From: Pseudoglutamicibacter cumminsii
Lineage (GTDB): Bacteria; Actinomycetota; Actinomycetes; Actinomycetales; Micrococcaceae
Direction: 5' to 3'
Assembly (NCBI RefSeq): GCF_016907775.1
Contig: NZ_JAFBCO010000001.1
Span: 806,001 to 870,000, forward strand
DNA length: 64,000 nucleotides
Made by a program: the position numbers and the translations under genes. Numbering within the stretch: the stretch's first letter is position 1; each line of letters opens with the position of its first letter. Of the stretch, positions 17,321 through 25,233 are shown one piece after another. The notes below the pieces were generated by a model. It saw only the letters and a list, made by a program, of their open reading frames with translations, was not told the DNA's origin and searched no databases.

Positions 17321-18463
17321 TTAGGGGGCTGTGGTGTTTTCGTGGTGACTTAGATTCACTACGCCATCGCTTAACGATACAAGGCGCGCCTGATCGCTTG
17401 GCCATAGGTGGGCATACGTCGCTAGGGTCTCGTTCGCGTTCGCGTGACCTAAACGCTTAGCAACAGCTACAGGCGACGCACCGCCGGCAATCAACAGCGA
17501 CGCGTGATAGTGCCTGAGCTGATGCCAGCCCGGCCCGATATGGTCGCCTAACGTTTCACGTAGCCGCTTCCACGGTAACCAGATTCGCGGATAGGTGAGC
17601 GGCCCGCCATCCTTATACGTGAACACCAAACCCGCGGGCCCAGGATCTTCGGTGAGGGGTCGCAGCAGTTCAACGACCGCGGGCCCTATCTCAACATCAC
17701 GATAAGAATGCGGGGTCTTGAGCGGCGCAAGCTCCCAATCTTTGACGTTGCCGGCAAGCTGATGTTCGACACGGACAATACCCGTATCGAGGTCGATGTT
17801 ATCGACGGTGAGGCCGCACCATTCGCTAGGACGTAACCCGGTTGAGGCGGCGAACACGACCCCGGCACGTAGCCCGGGAAGGTCAGCAGGCAACAAGTCG
17901 ATGATCTGTTGAACAGTTTCGGATGTGAGCGGCTTGACCCGTTTCGGGGCGGGCTTAGGTAGCTGGATGTCTTTACACGGGGTCGTGACGATGTACCCGG
18001 CCTTGACCGCGTAGTTTAGCGACGCTTTCAGTTTGCTGTAGATAGTTCCGATAGTAGACCGTTCTAGCTCGGTTCTAGCTAGGTCGCTCACCCACTGGTT
18101 TACGGATAGCCAGTCGATACGGTTCACGTACTCATCTTTGAAGCGGGGCAGTATGTATTGCTTCAAATAGGTGTTCGTACTCGCTTGCGTGTTCTTCGCT
18201 AACGTTCCTCGTTGTGCTAGCCATTCTTCGACTAGCGCGCCGTATTGGACGGGTTCGCGGCGTATGGCGCGGCCGGCGGCTATGTTCTCGGCTTCACGTC
18301 GCCGCTCGGTTATGAACGCTTCCGCGGCTATCTTGGTTGTGAACGACCGTTTGCGTTGTGGCTTACCGGGTGTTTCACGCCATACAGCTACCCAGCGTTT
18401 ACCTTTCCCGTACCGTGCTGTTCTGGTCCGGTCCTTGTTATGCCAAGCATCAACTACACGCAT
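17321..18463 (-). CDS. int: Phage integrase, tyrosine recombinase
   Basis: The 380-residue protein has an N-terminal arm-binding domain (about 18-65; WVAVWRETPGKPQRKRSFTT), a SAM-like core-binding domain (about 72-165) and a catalytic domain with Arg211 (STGLRPSEW), Lys249, His314-x-x-Arg317 (HQLRHYH), His340 (RLGHAN) and nucleophile Tyr350 (LATYAHLW). All catalytic residues are present, so the enzyme should be active. The stop is 34 bases from the attL core. The start overlaps the ImmA-like gene by 10 bases, placing integrase in the repressor operon. Confidence 0.95.
   Translation of the reverse strand: MRVVDAWHNKDRTRTARYGKGKRWVAVWRETPGKPQRKRSFTTKIAAEAFITERRREAENIAAGRAIRREPVQYGALVEEWLAQRGTLAKNTQASTNTYLKQYILPRFKDEYVNRIDWLSVNQWVSDLARTELERSTIGTIYSKLKASLNYAVKAGYIVTTPCKDIQLPKPAPKRVKPLTSETVQQIIDLLPADLPGLRAGVVFAASTGLRPSEWCGLTVDNIDLDTGIVRVEHQLAGNVKDWELAPLKTPHSYRDVEIGPAVVELLRPLTEDPGPAGLVFTYKDGGPLTYPRIWLPWKRLRETLGDHIGPGWHQLRHYHASLLIAGGASPVAVAKRLGHANANETLATYAHLWPSDQARLVSLSDGVVNLSHHENTTAP
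17331..17348. repeat. Left-end integrase arm-type repeats (GTGGTG)
   Basis: GTGGTGT (17331) and GTGGTGA (17342) are 11 bases apart, overlapping the integrase 3' end. The same motif recurs three times with 11-base spacing at 49949-49977 in the opposite prophage end, as expected for integrase arm sites. Confidence 0.5.
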
Positions 18464-18837
18464 CGGGTCACCTCATTCTTGGCGGCTGTGATGCGGTCTA
18501 GAGCGACCCCGGGTGTCACATGCCAGTATTCGGCGAGCTCGGATAGATGCGGCGTCCATTGGATGCCTTCACGGTAGAGGCACGCAGGAACGAGCCGTAA
18601 CGCTGTAGCGCGGCGGACGGCGTGTTCTATCGCGGCCGGCTGTGAACCAACATGGCCCTGTTCGATGTGAATCAGTTCGTGTGTGAGTGTGCACCGCCGA
18701 TCTATCTCAGTTCGGAGCGCCTCGGATAGGTACACGATGCGGCGGCCGTCTGTCATGCCCTTCACGCCGGCCGGGAGCGTGCAATCTTCGATCACGATGA
18801 CACCGCGTTCGTTAGCCGCGCTCCATGGACACCACAT
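18454..18837 (-). CDS. ImmA/IrrE-type metallopeptidase
   Basis: The 127-residue protein carries a zinc-peptidase HEXXH motif, HELIH at residues 53-57 within CTLTHELIHIEQGH, in the short ImmA/IrrE form. ImmA of ICEBs1 inactivates its cognate repressor ImmR by cleavage to trigger induction; by position between repressor and integrase this protein probably does the same to the 18874 product. It overlaps int by 10 bases. Confidence 0.85.
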   Translation of the reverse strand: MWCPWSAANERGVIVIEDCTLPAGVKGMTDGRRIVYLSEALRTEIDRRCTLTHELIHIEQGHVGSQPAAIEHAVRRATALRLVPACLYREGIQWTPHLSELAEYWHVTPGVALDRITAAKNEVTRCV

Positions 18838-18873
18838 AACAGCAACCGCAACACAGCACCCTGACAGTTTGAA

Positions 18874-19308
18874 CTAAGCCGGCGCGTCATCGCCTGGCCA
18901 TTCCCGTTCAATGAGGTCGCTGACCGTACCGCCGGGCGTAGTGTCAGCCGCGAGGCCGTACACGTCTGTTTGCTGTGGTGTTTTCTGGTTCACCATGACA
19001 CGGACAAGTTGGAGGATTGCGGCGCGTTCTTCTCGGTTGAGGGCGGCGGCGTCGGCTGGGAGTTCGAAGGGGCCTAGGTGTTGGGGGATGCCGGCGGCGG
19101 CTCTTAGGAGGTCGGCATCTATCCGGAACGCCGCGGCTAGCCCTTCGATCATCTCGTTTGATGGTTTGGCGGGGTGAGCGCCGTTCAAGTAGCGTGAAAC
19201 GCTTCCGTGCGAAATGCTGTAGCCGTGTTTGGCGGCTTCTTCGGCTATGCGTCTAGAACTTAGCCCTTGCGTGTTCAATCGGTTCAGCAAGTCAGATAGT
19301 TGGCTCAT
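18874..19308 (-). CDS. Phage repressor with N-terminal helix-turn-helix
   Basis: The 144-residue protein has an XRE-like helix-turn-helix near the N-terminus (LSSRRIAEEAAKHGYSISHG, SVSRYLNGAHPAKPS) followed by a helical segment (MIEGLAAAFRIDADLLRAAA) and a 60-residue acidic tail without a recognisable LexA-type peptidase. Its position, divergent from xis and upstream of the ImmA-like gene, makes it the lysogeny repressor. Lack of self-cleavage residues fits control by the ImmA-like protease. Confidence 0.8.
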   Translation of the reverse strand: MSQLSDLLNRLNTQGLSSRRIAEEAAKHGYSISHGSVSRYLNGAHPAKPSNEMIEGLAAAFRIDADLLRAAAGIPQHLGPFELPADAAALNREERAAILQLVRVMVNQKTPQQTDVYGLAADTTPGGTVSDLIEREWPGDDAPA

Positions 19309-19446
19309 TTTGTGTTCCTGGTTGGTGGTGTCTCATGTCTAACTGTACGCAGGAAACGACGCGCCGTGTTGTAACGATTTAGGCGCGGAATCTCGCGGGA
19401 AATATGCCAGTCACGTAATTACGGTGTTGAAATTCGCTTGTTATGT

Positions 19447-19472
19447 GTATAGCCTGATATCGCACGCTATAC
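19447..19472. promoter_or_regulatory. Inverted repeat, candidate repressor operator
   Basis: GTATAGC at 19447-19453 is matched by its exact complement GCTATAC at 19466-19472, with a 12-base spacer. The position in the divergent control region makes it a good operator candidate. Confidence 0.45.
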
Positions 19473-19510
19473 AGAGCGCAGAAGAACGCAGAATAGCGCA
19501 AAACAGCGCA
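19471..19510. repeat. Four 10-bp phased repeats ending in [AG]CGCA
   Basis: Successive 10-base units acagAGCGCA, gaagAACGCA, gaatAGCGCA and aaacAGCGCA lie head to tail. Exact helical phasing suggests a protein lining one face of the DNA, for example repressor or excisionase. Confidence 0.5.
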
Positions 19511-19617
19511 CCGCGTGAATAGGGCGCTACGCGACAACAGAACGGCTAAACGCCGCATTCGCATGGTCAATCTGTATAACGTCAAACAGCACACAGCACA
19601 ACAGGAAGGGGGAACGG

Positions 19618-19818
19618 ATGGTCAACGACAACACCGCGCTAGACGTCAAGACCGCGGCAGAAGTGTTGGGCGTGTCTATGCCAACCGTTCGCGCGCTACT
19701 GAACGCCGGCGAACTAAAGGGCTACCGGATGAGCGACCGCGTGAACGCTAGCTGGCGAACAACAAACAAATGGATCGCGCAATACCAAGAACACCAAGCC
19801 GCGAAAACACACCGCTAA
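19618..19818 (+). CDS. xis: Excisionase-like helix-turn-helix protein
   Basis: The 66-residue product has a MerR/excisionase-type winged helix (TAAEVLGVSMPTVRALLNAG, ELKGYRMSDR). It is the first rightward gene of the prophage, with a strong AGGAAGGGGG ribosome site, and is divergent from the repressor operon. It may act as directionality factor with the integrase or as an early regulator. Confidence 0.75.
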   Translation: MVNDNTALDVKTAAEVLGVSMPTVRALLNAGELKGYRMSDRVNASWRTTNKWIAQYQEHQAAKTHR

Positions 19819-19843
19819 CCAAACCAAGGGAGACAACAAGCAA

Positions 19844-19981
19844 ATGATCCTCGCAATCATCCTCAGCATCATCACCGCCGTTGTCATCGGCCTGATCATC
19901 GCAGCTATCGCGCCGGATGTTCTCGGAATACAGCGACGCAAACCACGGCACCGAGCGGAACCACGAAAGGCAACCCGATGA
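19844..19981 (+). CDS. Small single-pass membrane protein
   Basis: A 45-codon frame with AAGGGAG upstream encodes one long hydrophobic helix (MILAIILSIITAVVIGLIIA) followed by a basic tail rich in Arg and Pro. Its stop overlaps the next start (ATGA). Function unknown; small membrane peptides in early phage regions sometimes act in superinfection exclusion, but nothing here proves it. Confidence 0.55.
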   Translation: MILAIILSIITAVVIGLIIAAIAPDVLGIQRRKPRHRAEPRKATR

Positions 19982-20130
19982 CCAACCACAACAGAGACAC
20001 CTACGACGATGGGCCGGTTTGGTTACCGATGCTCGCAGGCGCGCTAACCGCCGTCGCAGGACCCTACCTACTCATCCAACTCATTCTTTGGATCATCCAC
20101 GTGTTCGACCTATACCCGGAAGGAATCTAA
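19978..20130 (+). CDS. Small phage membrane protein
   Basis: The 50-codon frame starts inside the previous stop and encodes a protein with two hydrophobic stretches (VWLPMLAGALTAVAGPYLL, IQLILWIIHVF). The ATGA coupling and good codon use support expression. Function unknown. Confidence 0.55.
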   Translation: MTNHNRDTYDDGPVWLPMLAGALTAVAGPYLLIQLILWIIHVFDLYPEGI

Positions 20131-20135
20131 ACAAC

Positions 20136-20327
20136 ATGATCGTCAACAGGAAAGGCGGCGCGTTCGTCTACAAAGACAACACCCGCAGCTACACATCAAC
20201 CGTGCTCGTTGTCGTTGAGCTCGACGGGGACACCGCACAGATTGAGTTGAACGACTATGACGCGCAGAAGCTAGCGGATGCGCTCACAGGCAAGACCCCT
20301 GACGACAGCCCGAAGGCGGCGGCATGA
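20136..20327 (+). CDS. Small phage protein of unknown function
   Basis: The 63-residue product (MIVNRKGGAFVYKDNTRSYT...) is a small beta-rich then helical protein. GGAAGGAA lies upstream of the ATG and the stop overlaps the YqaJ start, so it belongs to the early operon. I do not recognise the family; its place next to the recombinase suggests a recombination accessory. Confidence 0.6.
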   Translation: MIVNRKGGAFVYKDNTRSYTSTVLVVVELDGDTAQIELNDYDAQKLADALTGKTPDDSPKAAA

Positions 20328-21100
20328 CGGCGGATAACGGGATCACGGTTCATGAGTCGTTTGAGCAGGGAACACCGGCTTGGTTTGAGGCGCGCGCCGG
20401 TATCGTCACCGCATCCAACGTCCACAAGCTCTTGACGCCGCGGCTAGGGGTCGCAGACAACGCGACGAGCCGGGGCCTCATCTACCGGCTAGCGATGGAG
20501 CGGCTTACGGGGCACCCGGTTGACGCCGGCGCTACAACGTTTGCGATGCGGCGCGGCACCGAACTAGAGCCTTACGCACGGGAACACTTCAAACAACACT
20601 GGCTAGCGGATGGGCAGACGCTAACGGAAGCCGGGTTCATTACTCGCGACCATGAAGCGACCGATACCGCGCCCGCGTACCGGATCGGGTATTCACCTGA
20701 CGGGCTCATCGACGATGACGGGATTCTTGAAATCAAATGCCCCGGACCCGAGAAGTTCTTGACCTGGTTTGAAGATTGGGAAGCGACGCGGCGGGAATAC
20801 GGGCAGGCGGCCTATGTGCCAGCTGAACACATGTTGCAGGTACAGGCCGGGCTATATGTGAGCGGACGAACCCGCGGCGTGTTCATGGCGTACACGCCGG
20901 GCCTAACCCCAATCGTTAGCTACACGGTGTCAGACCCGGCTTGGGTGAACACAATCAAGGCCGCCGTTCAAGCAGCAGAAACCAAAGTGAACGCGCTGGT
21001 CAACCTGCACCGGACCGCGACCAGCGGCGAACCGTTCGACCCGTGGTTTGACCCCTTCGACGAAGAAGCGACGGTGATTGACCTATGTCCGACGAACTAG
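20324..21100 (+). CDS. YqaJ-type viral recombinase/exonuclease
   Basis: The 258-residue protein matches the lambda-exonuclease-like YqaJ family: W-F-E-A-R-A-G-I-V-T-A-S near the N-terminus, MRRGTELEPYA, and the nuclease core YSPDGLIDDDGILEIKCP with catalytic Asp, Glu and Lys. It degrades double-strand ends for phage recombination, normally with a single-strand annealing or binding protein; the SSB two genes downstream is the likely partner. Starts within the previous stop. Confidence 0.88.
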   Translation: MTADNGITVHESFEQGTPAWFEARAGIVTASNVHKLLTPRLGVADNATSRGLIYRLAMERLTGHPVDAGATTFAMRRGTELEPYAREHFKQHWLADGQTLTEAGFITRDHEATDTAPAYRIGYSPDGLIDDDGILEIKCPGPEKFLTWFEDWEATRREYGQAAYVPAEHMLQVQAGLYVSGRTRGVFMAYTPGLTPIVSYTVSDPAWVNTIKAAVQAAETKVNALVNLHRTATSGEPFDPWFDPFDEEATVIDLCPTN

Positions 21101-21675
21101 ACCTTGCAATCTATACGCGTCCAAAGAGCGATCGGTTCACGATGGGTTATTTCGTGCACGGCCCGGAAACCTTCACTGTTAGAGCAGTTGACACTAACGG
21201 GCCCGAAGGATACGAAACTCAAATCTATTTTGAGGAAGTCAAAGACCGTGTATACCACCCCGGAGCGCAAGCCCTGTTCGTTCTTGTAGCGCTATGGGGT
21301 GCTAATGGGCGGGCCTATGTCGGCAGGCGGATGACCCTAGCCCCTGACTATGGCGCTAAGCGACTCAGCAGAACCGGCGAAACCCTCCGAATCAGCCACC
21401 TAAGCCACATCGACGGCGGCAAACAGGTTTGGGTGAGAACCGGCAAGAACACGCCAAAAGCCCCTTACGACGTCCACCCGCTGCCTATGGATGATGCGGC
21501 GGCGGCTGTGGACGAACCCGGGCTTATCGCGCAAATACATCAGACACGAACCGTCGAAGAGATTACGGCGCTAGCTGAACACCTCAAAACCATCGACGCG
21601 CCCGCGGCGGCTATGGAAGCGGCCCGCAAACAATGGGCGAACCTCACAAACACGCAAGGAGAAAACCAGTCATGA
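21085..21675 (+). CDS. Phage protein of unknown function
   Basis: The 196-residue product overlaps the YqaJ gene by 16 bases and the SSB gene by 4. The first 125 residues look like a beta-rich domain (GYFVHGPETFTVRAVDTNGP, AQALFVLVALWGANGRAYVG), followed by an acidic linker and a helical tail. I do not recognise the family. Tight packing between recombinase and SSB suggests a role in DNA recombination or repair. Confidence 0.7.
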   Translation: MSDELDLAIYTRPKSDRFTMGYFVHGPETFTVRAVDTNGPEGYETQIYFEEVKDRVYHPGAQALFVLVALWGANGRAYVGRRMTLAPDYGAKRLSRTGETLRISHLSHIDGGKQVWVRTGKNTPKAPYDVHPLPMDDAAAAVDEPGLIAQIHQTRTVEEITALAEHLKTIDAPAAAMEAARKQWANLTNTQGENQS

Positions 21676-22166
21676 CAGATACACACCTGACCATCATCGG
21701 AAACCTGACCGCGGACCCTGAACTACGTTTCACACAGAACGGGGCGGCGGTAGTGAACTTCACGGTCGCATCAACCCCGCGCACATACGACAAACAGGCG
21801 CAGCAGTGGGTTGACGGTGAAGCGCTGTTCATGCGGTGCAACGCTTGGCGTGAACAGGCAGAGCACGCCGCGGAAACCCTCGCGAAGGGGATGCGGGTTG
21901 TCGTCGTTGGGAAGCTGAAGGCGCGTTCTTATCAAGACAAAGAGGGCAACAATCGGACGGCGTGGGAGCTTGAAGCGGATGAGATCGCGCCGTCGCTACG
22001 GTACGCAACCGCGAACGTCACGAAAGCCAACAGCGGCATGAACAACAACGCCGGTGCTGGTTCGCCTTGGGGTGGACAACCACAACAGCCACAACCACAG
22101 CCACAACCACAGCAGCAGGGCTGGGACCTACCCGCCGGAACCCCGCAAGCCGCTCCACCGTTCTAA
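21672..22166 (+). CDS. ssb: Single-stranded DNA-binding protein
   Basis: The 164-residue protein has an OB-fold of SSB type (THLTIIGNLTADPELRFTQN, VVNFTVASTPRTYD, FMRCNAWREQAEHAAETLAK, WELEADEIAPSLRYA), a Gln/Pro-rich low-complexity linker and a short PPF end that replaces the usual acidic DDDIPF tip, so contact with host partners may differ. The start at 21672 is inside the preceding stop (ATGA). Confidence 0.93.
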   Translation: MTDTHLTIIGNLTADPELRFTQNGAAVVNFTVASTPRTYDKQAQQWVDGEALFMRCNAWREQAEHAAETLAKGMRVVVVGKLKARSYQDKEGNNRTAWELEADEIAPSLRYATANVTKANSGMNNNAGAGSPWGGQPQQPQPQPQPQQQGWDLPAGTPQAAPPF

Positions 22167-22207
22167 ACCACACCACACCCGGCTAGCCAAGAAAGGAGAC
22201 ACCCCGC

Positions 22208-22936
22208 ATGACGAAACAACGGGACCGCGCGTGCCGATACGTGGAGCCACCCAACGCCAAAACACAGCGCTACGACACCCACAAGCAGGCATATATCTAC
22301 GCGACACAATGCGCAACCACGGTTGAGGAATGGCGGCCTATCCCAGGCTACGAACCCCGTTACCTCGTATCGAACCACGGCCGTTTGAAGAACACAGAAA
22401 CCGGCCGTTACGTCGGCACTAGGGAGCACGGCGGCACCGGCTACATACGAGCAACCATCTACAAACAAGGCGCAACCAAACCAACCCGCGCCCGCGTCCA
22501 CGTCTTGGTTGCGGCCGCGTTCCTCGGACCAAGACCCGCCGGGCTCGACATCTGCCACACCGACTCCAACCCCGGCAACAACCACATCGGGAACCTACGC
22601 TACGACACCCGCGGCGCAAACATAGCGGACGCGAAACACGCGCAAACACGATGCGCTAACGGGCACCCATGGAACACACAGACCCGTTACGTGAGGGCTG
22701 ACGGCGGCGGCTGGAAATGCCGCATCTGCAGGAACGAAGGAATCGCACGCTACCGGGCACGCACGGCCGGGCACATCACGAAAGGCAGGCGCTCATGGGC
22801 ATCACGACATGCCGCGGCTGGAACGGGACCGTACACGGCTACCTACACCACCAACAGCACGGAACCGCGCCGTGTATCGGATGCGTTACGGCGTGGCGGC
22901 AATACCAGGCACGCACCAAACCGAACCGGCGGTTAG
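22208..22936 (+). CDS. NUMOD4-HNH homing-type endonuclease
   Basis: The protein has a NUMOD4 motif (EEWRPIPGYEPRYLVSNHG) and an HNH core (VHVLVAAAFLGPRP, DICHTDSNPGNNHIGNLRYD), followed by a Cys-containing zinc-binding region (RCANGHPWN, WKCRICRNEG). These are free-standing phage homing endonucleases. GGAG precedes the ATG. The last 47 codons overlap the next gene in another frame and look like shadow sequence, so the functional protein probably ends near residue 195 and the natural stop may have been lost. A DNA stretch in the HNH core is shared with the gene at 25234. Confidence 0.8.
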   Translation: MTKQRDRACRYVEPPNAKTQRYDTHKQAYIYATQCATTVEEWRPIPGYEPRYLVSNHGRLKNTETGRYVGTREHGGTGYIRATIYKQGATKPTRARVHVLVAAAFLGPRPAGLDICHTDSNPGNNHIGNLRYDTRGANIADAKHAQTRCANGHPWNTQTRYVRADGGGWKCRICRNEGIARYRARTAGHITKGRRSWASRHAAAGTGPYTATYTTNSTEPRRVSDALRRGGNTRHAPNRTGG

Positions 22937-23067
22937 GGCTCGCTACGTGGCCGCTATGCGGGGCAGAACACCCATACACGCCCGCCGGCTACACCTGGCA
23001 CCAAGCAACCGGAACCCCGCCGTGTATCGGCTGCGAAACCGCACACAACGAAACCACACCATCATGA
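22795..23067 (+). CDS. Small Cys-pair protein with two mini zinc-binding motifs
   Basis: The 90-residue product contains two copies of a motif of the form G-Y-x2-H-x4-G-x2-P-C-x2-C (GYLHHQQHGTAPCIGC and GYTWHQATGTPPCIGC). One His and a Cys pair per copy suggest metal binding. The start has AAAGG upstream, lies within the 3' part of the HNH frame, and the stop overlaps the next start. The same motif recurs in the genes at 23426 and 23730. Function unknown. Confidence 0.6.
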   Translation: MGITTCRGWNGTVHGYLHHQQHGTAPCIGCVTAWRQYQARTKPNRRLGLATWPLCGAEHPYTPAGYTWHQATGTPPCIGCETAHNETTPS

Positions 23068-23429
23068 ACCAGACCGAACAGAGCCTACACAACTGGATCA
23101 CCGACCGGCGCGCCCGCGAACGAACCAGAAACCAGCCGGCCCTAACAATCCACCAAGCACACGCAAACGCTAAACGCATCATGACCGCCGCACAGAAAGA
23201 AGCGGATAAAGCACGGTGTGAAGCGAAACAACGGCTAAGCGATGCAACACACTTCGCGGTCACCATCCAGCGACGCCGCGCAATCCTAGCGCAAGCAGAC
23301 CTGAAACACCGCGCCATGAAGCAGCAACGGCAACGCTCACGACAGGCCCAACCCGAACGATGCGGCGTTTGTGGTGACTGGACACTAAACGACCACTGCA
23401 ACACGTGCCAACGAAAGAAACGACCATGA
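23064..23429 (+). CDS. Helical phage protein with C-terminal zinc ribbon
   Basis: The 121-residue protein is mostly a long basic helix (residues about 25-95, rich in Arg, Gln and Ala), ending in CGVCGDWTLNDHCNTC, a four-cysteine zinc ribbon, then RKKRP. It starts and ends in ATGA overlaps. DNA or RNA binding is likely from the charge; no family is recognised. Confidence 0.6.
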   Translation: MNQTEQSLHNWITDRRARERTRNQPALTIHQAHANAKRIMTAAQKEADKARCEAKQRLSDATHFAVTIQRRRAILAQADLKHRAMKQQRQRSRQAQPERCGVCGDWTLNDHCNTCQRKKRP

Positions 23430-23737
23430 CCATGACTAGCACTGTCTACAGCTACCGCGGCCGGAACCGTGACATCACATGCGGAGACGCGACCGGGACA
23501 CCAAGAGGATACCGGAGACACTACCGGCGCGGTGAACCTGCCTGTGACCTATGCCGTGAAGCAGAACGGTTACGGAGCATACAGCGGCGAAACAAAATCC
23601 GGGAAGAACACGAACGCAGAACCGGGGGACGCAAACACCCTACCGGGTTCGACCTTGACGCGACCAAACGAGCGCTAGACCGATACCTACAGGCCCGCAG
23701 AGAACGGAAACAAAAGGCAGGTGCCGACCGTGGTTGA
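23426..23737 (+). CDS. Small Cys-pair protein, one mini-motif copy
   Basis: The 103-residue product carries one copy of the repeated motif (GYRRHYRRGEPACDLC) followed by a very basic helix (AERLRSIQRRNKIREEHERR). It resembles small actinophage proteins often found in early regions. The ATG at 23426 overlaps the previous stop; an upstream ATG at 23405 would overlap the zinc-ribbon gene further. Confidence 0.55.
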   Translation: MTMTSTVYSYRGRNRDITCGDATGTPRGYRRHYRRGEPACDLCREAERLRSIQRRNKIREEHERRTGGRKHPTGFDLDATKRALDRYLQARRERKQKAGADRG

Positions 23738-24116
23738 ACGGAACTATTTACAAGCCCGCGGCGCATCCATCACCGCACCCACCAGCTACCGCACATTCAA
23801 ACCCTACGTGTACAGGGGCGCGGAACCATGGACCCCACCGACCAAACCAGAAAACCACTACACCTGCGAGACCACAGGTAAACGAGTCACCACCTACACC
23901 TACAGGCAGCACCTCAACCAGGGGGAGCCGGCCTGCACGCCGTGCCAGGTGTTCAGTCGTCTGTTACAGCGGCGGAGTGAACAGCACCGCACCGTTGGCG
24001 TGTACTGCGAGGCACCGAAACCATGTAGCCCGGAAGGCTACGCGTGGCACCAACACCAAGGCGAAACACCTTGCCCCGAATGCACCCGATACCACCAAAA
24101 GGAGAACCCACAATGA
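23730..24116 (+). CDS. Small Cys-pair protein, two mini-motif copies
   Basis: The product (128 residues from GTG 23730; GTG 23721 is an alternative) contains TYRQHLNQGEPACTPC and GYAWHQHQGETPCPEC, the fourth and fifth copies of the H...PC-x2-C motif in this cluster. GGCAGG lies 8 bases before GTG 23730. The stop overlaps the next ATG. Function unknown; metal-dependent nucleic acid binding is a reasonable guess. Confidence 0.55.
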   Translation: MVERNYLQARGASITAPTSYRTFKPYVYRGAEPWTPPTKPENHYTCETTGKRVTTYTYRQHLNQGEPACTPCQVFSRLLQRRSEQHRTVGVYCEAPKPCSPEGYAWHQHQGETPCPECTRYHQKENPQ

Positions 24117-24679
24117 CCGCTAAGTTCACTGCCAGCAACGGCGTCGAAATTGAGATCACCGAAGACGGCTACTTACGCGGAAACAAACACATCCACCCAG
24201 GCATGCTGTATGCGACGGCTGGCCGCGAAGGGGTCGAAGCCCTACGCGAATACTTCCAGCACGAACGAGACCAAGAGCTAAACAGGTGGCGCGACCCGGA
24301 CAACCCCGACTTCGTGGTGTACCGGCGACCTGAGGAGGATGACGACGACGGGCGCGCTGTCGCGGTGTTGGACGATTCCACAGGAGTCGCGTTTACCTAC
24401 TGGGAAAAATATGGCCTGGACGGGCAATGCACCACGAGATACGAAAATGGGCAGGAAGCGGCGGGCCGTTACTTCGCCGCGCACCCCGAACCGAAACCTT
24501 GGGAAGAGGCAAAACCCCGTGAAGCGTGGGTTCTCACTATCGACGGAAAAGAATTTCCTGCCACCGCAACGCTCTCCCTTTTCTCAGACGGCTGTGACTT
24601 CTACACCGGGGGCGATTGTCTCAATGCCCATGACCCTTCTATCACTGCTGGCCGCCGTATCTGGCCCGAAGAGGACTGA
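24113..24679 (+). CDS. Acidic phage protein of unknown function
   Basis: The 188-residue product is acidic (an EEDDDDG run near residue 75, EED at the end) with a beta-rich start (FTASNGVEIEITEDGYL). It begins inside the previous stop after GGAG and ends 3 bases before the next gene. No family recognised. Acidic early phage proteins of this size can be anti-defence DNA mimics, but the sequence gives no direct proof. Confidence 0.6.
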   Translation: MTAKFTASNGVEIEITEDGYLRGNKHIHPGMLYATAGREGVEALREYFQHERDQELNRWRDPDNPDFVVYRRPEEDDDDGRAVAVLDDSTGVAFTYWEKYGLDGQCTTRYENGQEAAGRYFAAHPEPKPWEEAKPREAWVLTIDGKEFPATATLSLFSDGCDFYTGGDCLNAHDPSITAGRRIWPEED

Positions 24680-24682
24680 CCC

Positions 24683-25231
24683 ATGACCGACCACTACACC
24701 GAAGCAATCAGGCTGATCCGCCAACTACCGACGGATCTACCTGTAGAAGGGGTCATCACCCTCGCCCAAGTCCACGCCACCCTCGCACTCGCTGAACAGC
24801 AACGAATAGCGAACCTTATTGCGTTCCTACCGGGAATCGAAATGCCCGAAACAGGCGGGGCTATGGTGCAAGCCGACGGCCTAACCGAGATCATCCGAAA
24901 AACCAACCACGAGGGCCGCGAATACGGAATGTACCGCATCCGCCCCGACATCGCCCGAGCCCTACGAATCGAGACAGCGAATGACTACCCACTCCAACGG
25001 GCCGAGGAAGCGGCCCGCGCGAAACTCCACGCAATCTATGGATCAGGGAACGTCCTGGATAAGGAGGCCATCGTCAAGGCCGCATTCGAGTCCATCGACA
25101 CCGACGAACTGCGAGATGTTATCAGCGGCTGGCTCATTGGTACCGGCTACTACAGCGTTGAAATCTCCATCGACGAAGCCCATTACATCGCCTGCGCCGT
25201 CAAAAACTGGCTCACCGGAAAGGAGAACTAG
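24683..25231 (+). CDS. Phage protein of unknown function
   Basis: The 182-residue protein is mixed alpha-beta, with a helical start (TEAIRLIRQLPTDLPVEGVI) and a C-terminal part (YYSVEISIDEAHYIACAVKN). No motif that I recognise. It follows the acidic protein by 3 bases and precedes the 25234 gene by 2, all one operon. Confidence 0.6.
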   Translation: MTDHYTEAIRLIRQLPTDLPVEGVITLAQVHATLALAEQQRIANLIAFLPGIEMPETGGAMVQADGLTEIIRKTNHEGREYGMYRIRPDIARALRIETANDYPLQRAEEAARAKLHAIYGSGNVLDKEAIVKAAFESIDTDELRDVISGWLIGTGYYSVEISIDEAHYIACAVKNWLTGKEN

Positions 25232-25233
25232 AC

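Larger units (their letters stand above)
19309..19617. promoter_or_regulatory. Divergent prophage control region
   Basis: This 309-base spacer between repressor and xis has no gene. It is AT-richer than its flanks and holds an inverted repeat and a phased direct-repeat array (listed separately), as expected for the operators and divergent promoters of the lysogeny switch. I cannot fix the promoters with confidence. Confidence 0.65.

Noticed and set aside
17232-19308. Integration-dependent immunity with attP inside the repressor gene
   Set aside because: The att core lies beyond the integrase stop, not within the repressor, and the repressor reads as a complete protein.
19379-19594. 71-residue minus-strand frame in the control region
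   Set aside because: It lies across the palindrome and repeat array, lacks a ribosome site and has implausible composition.
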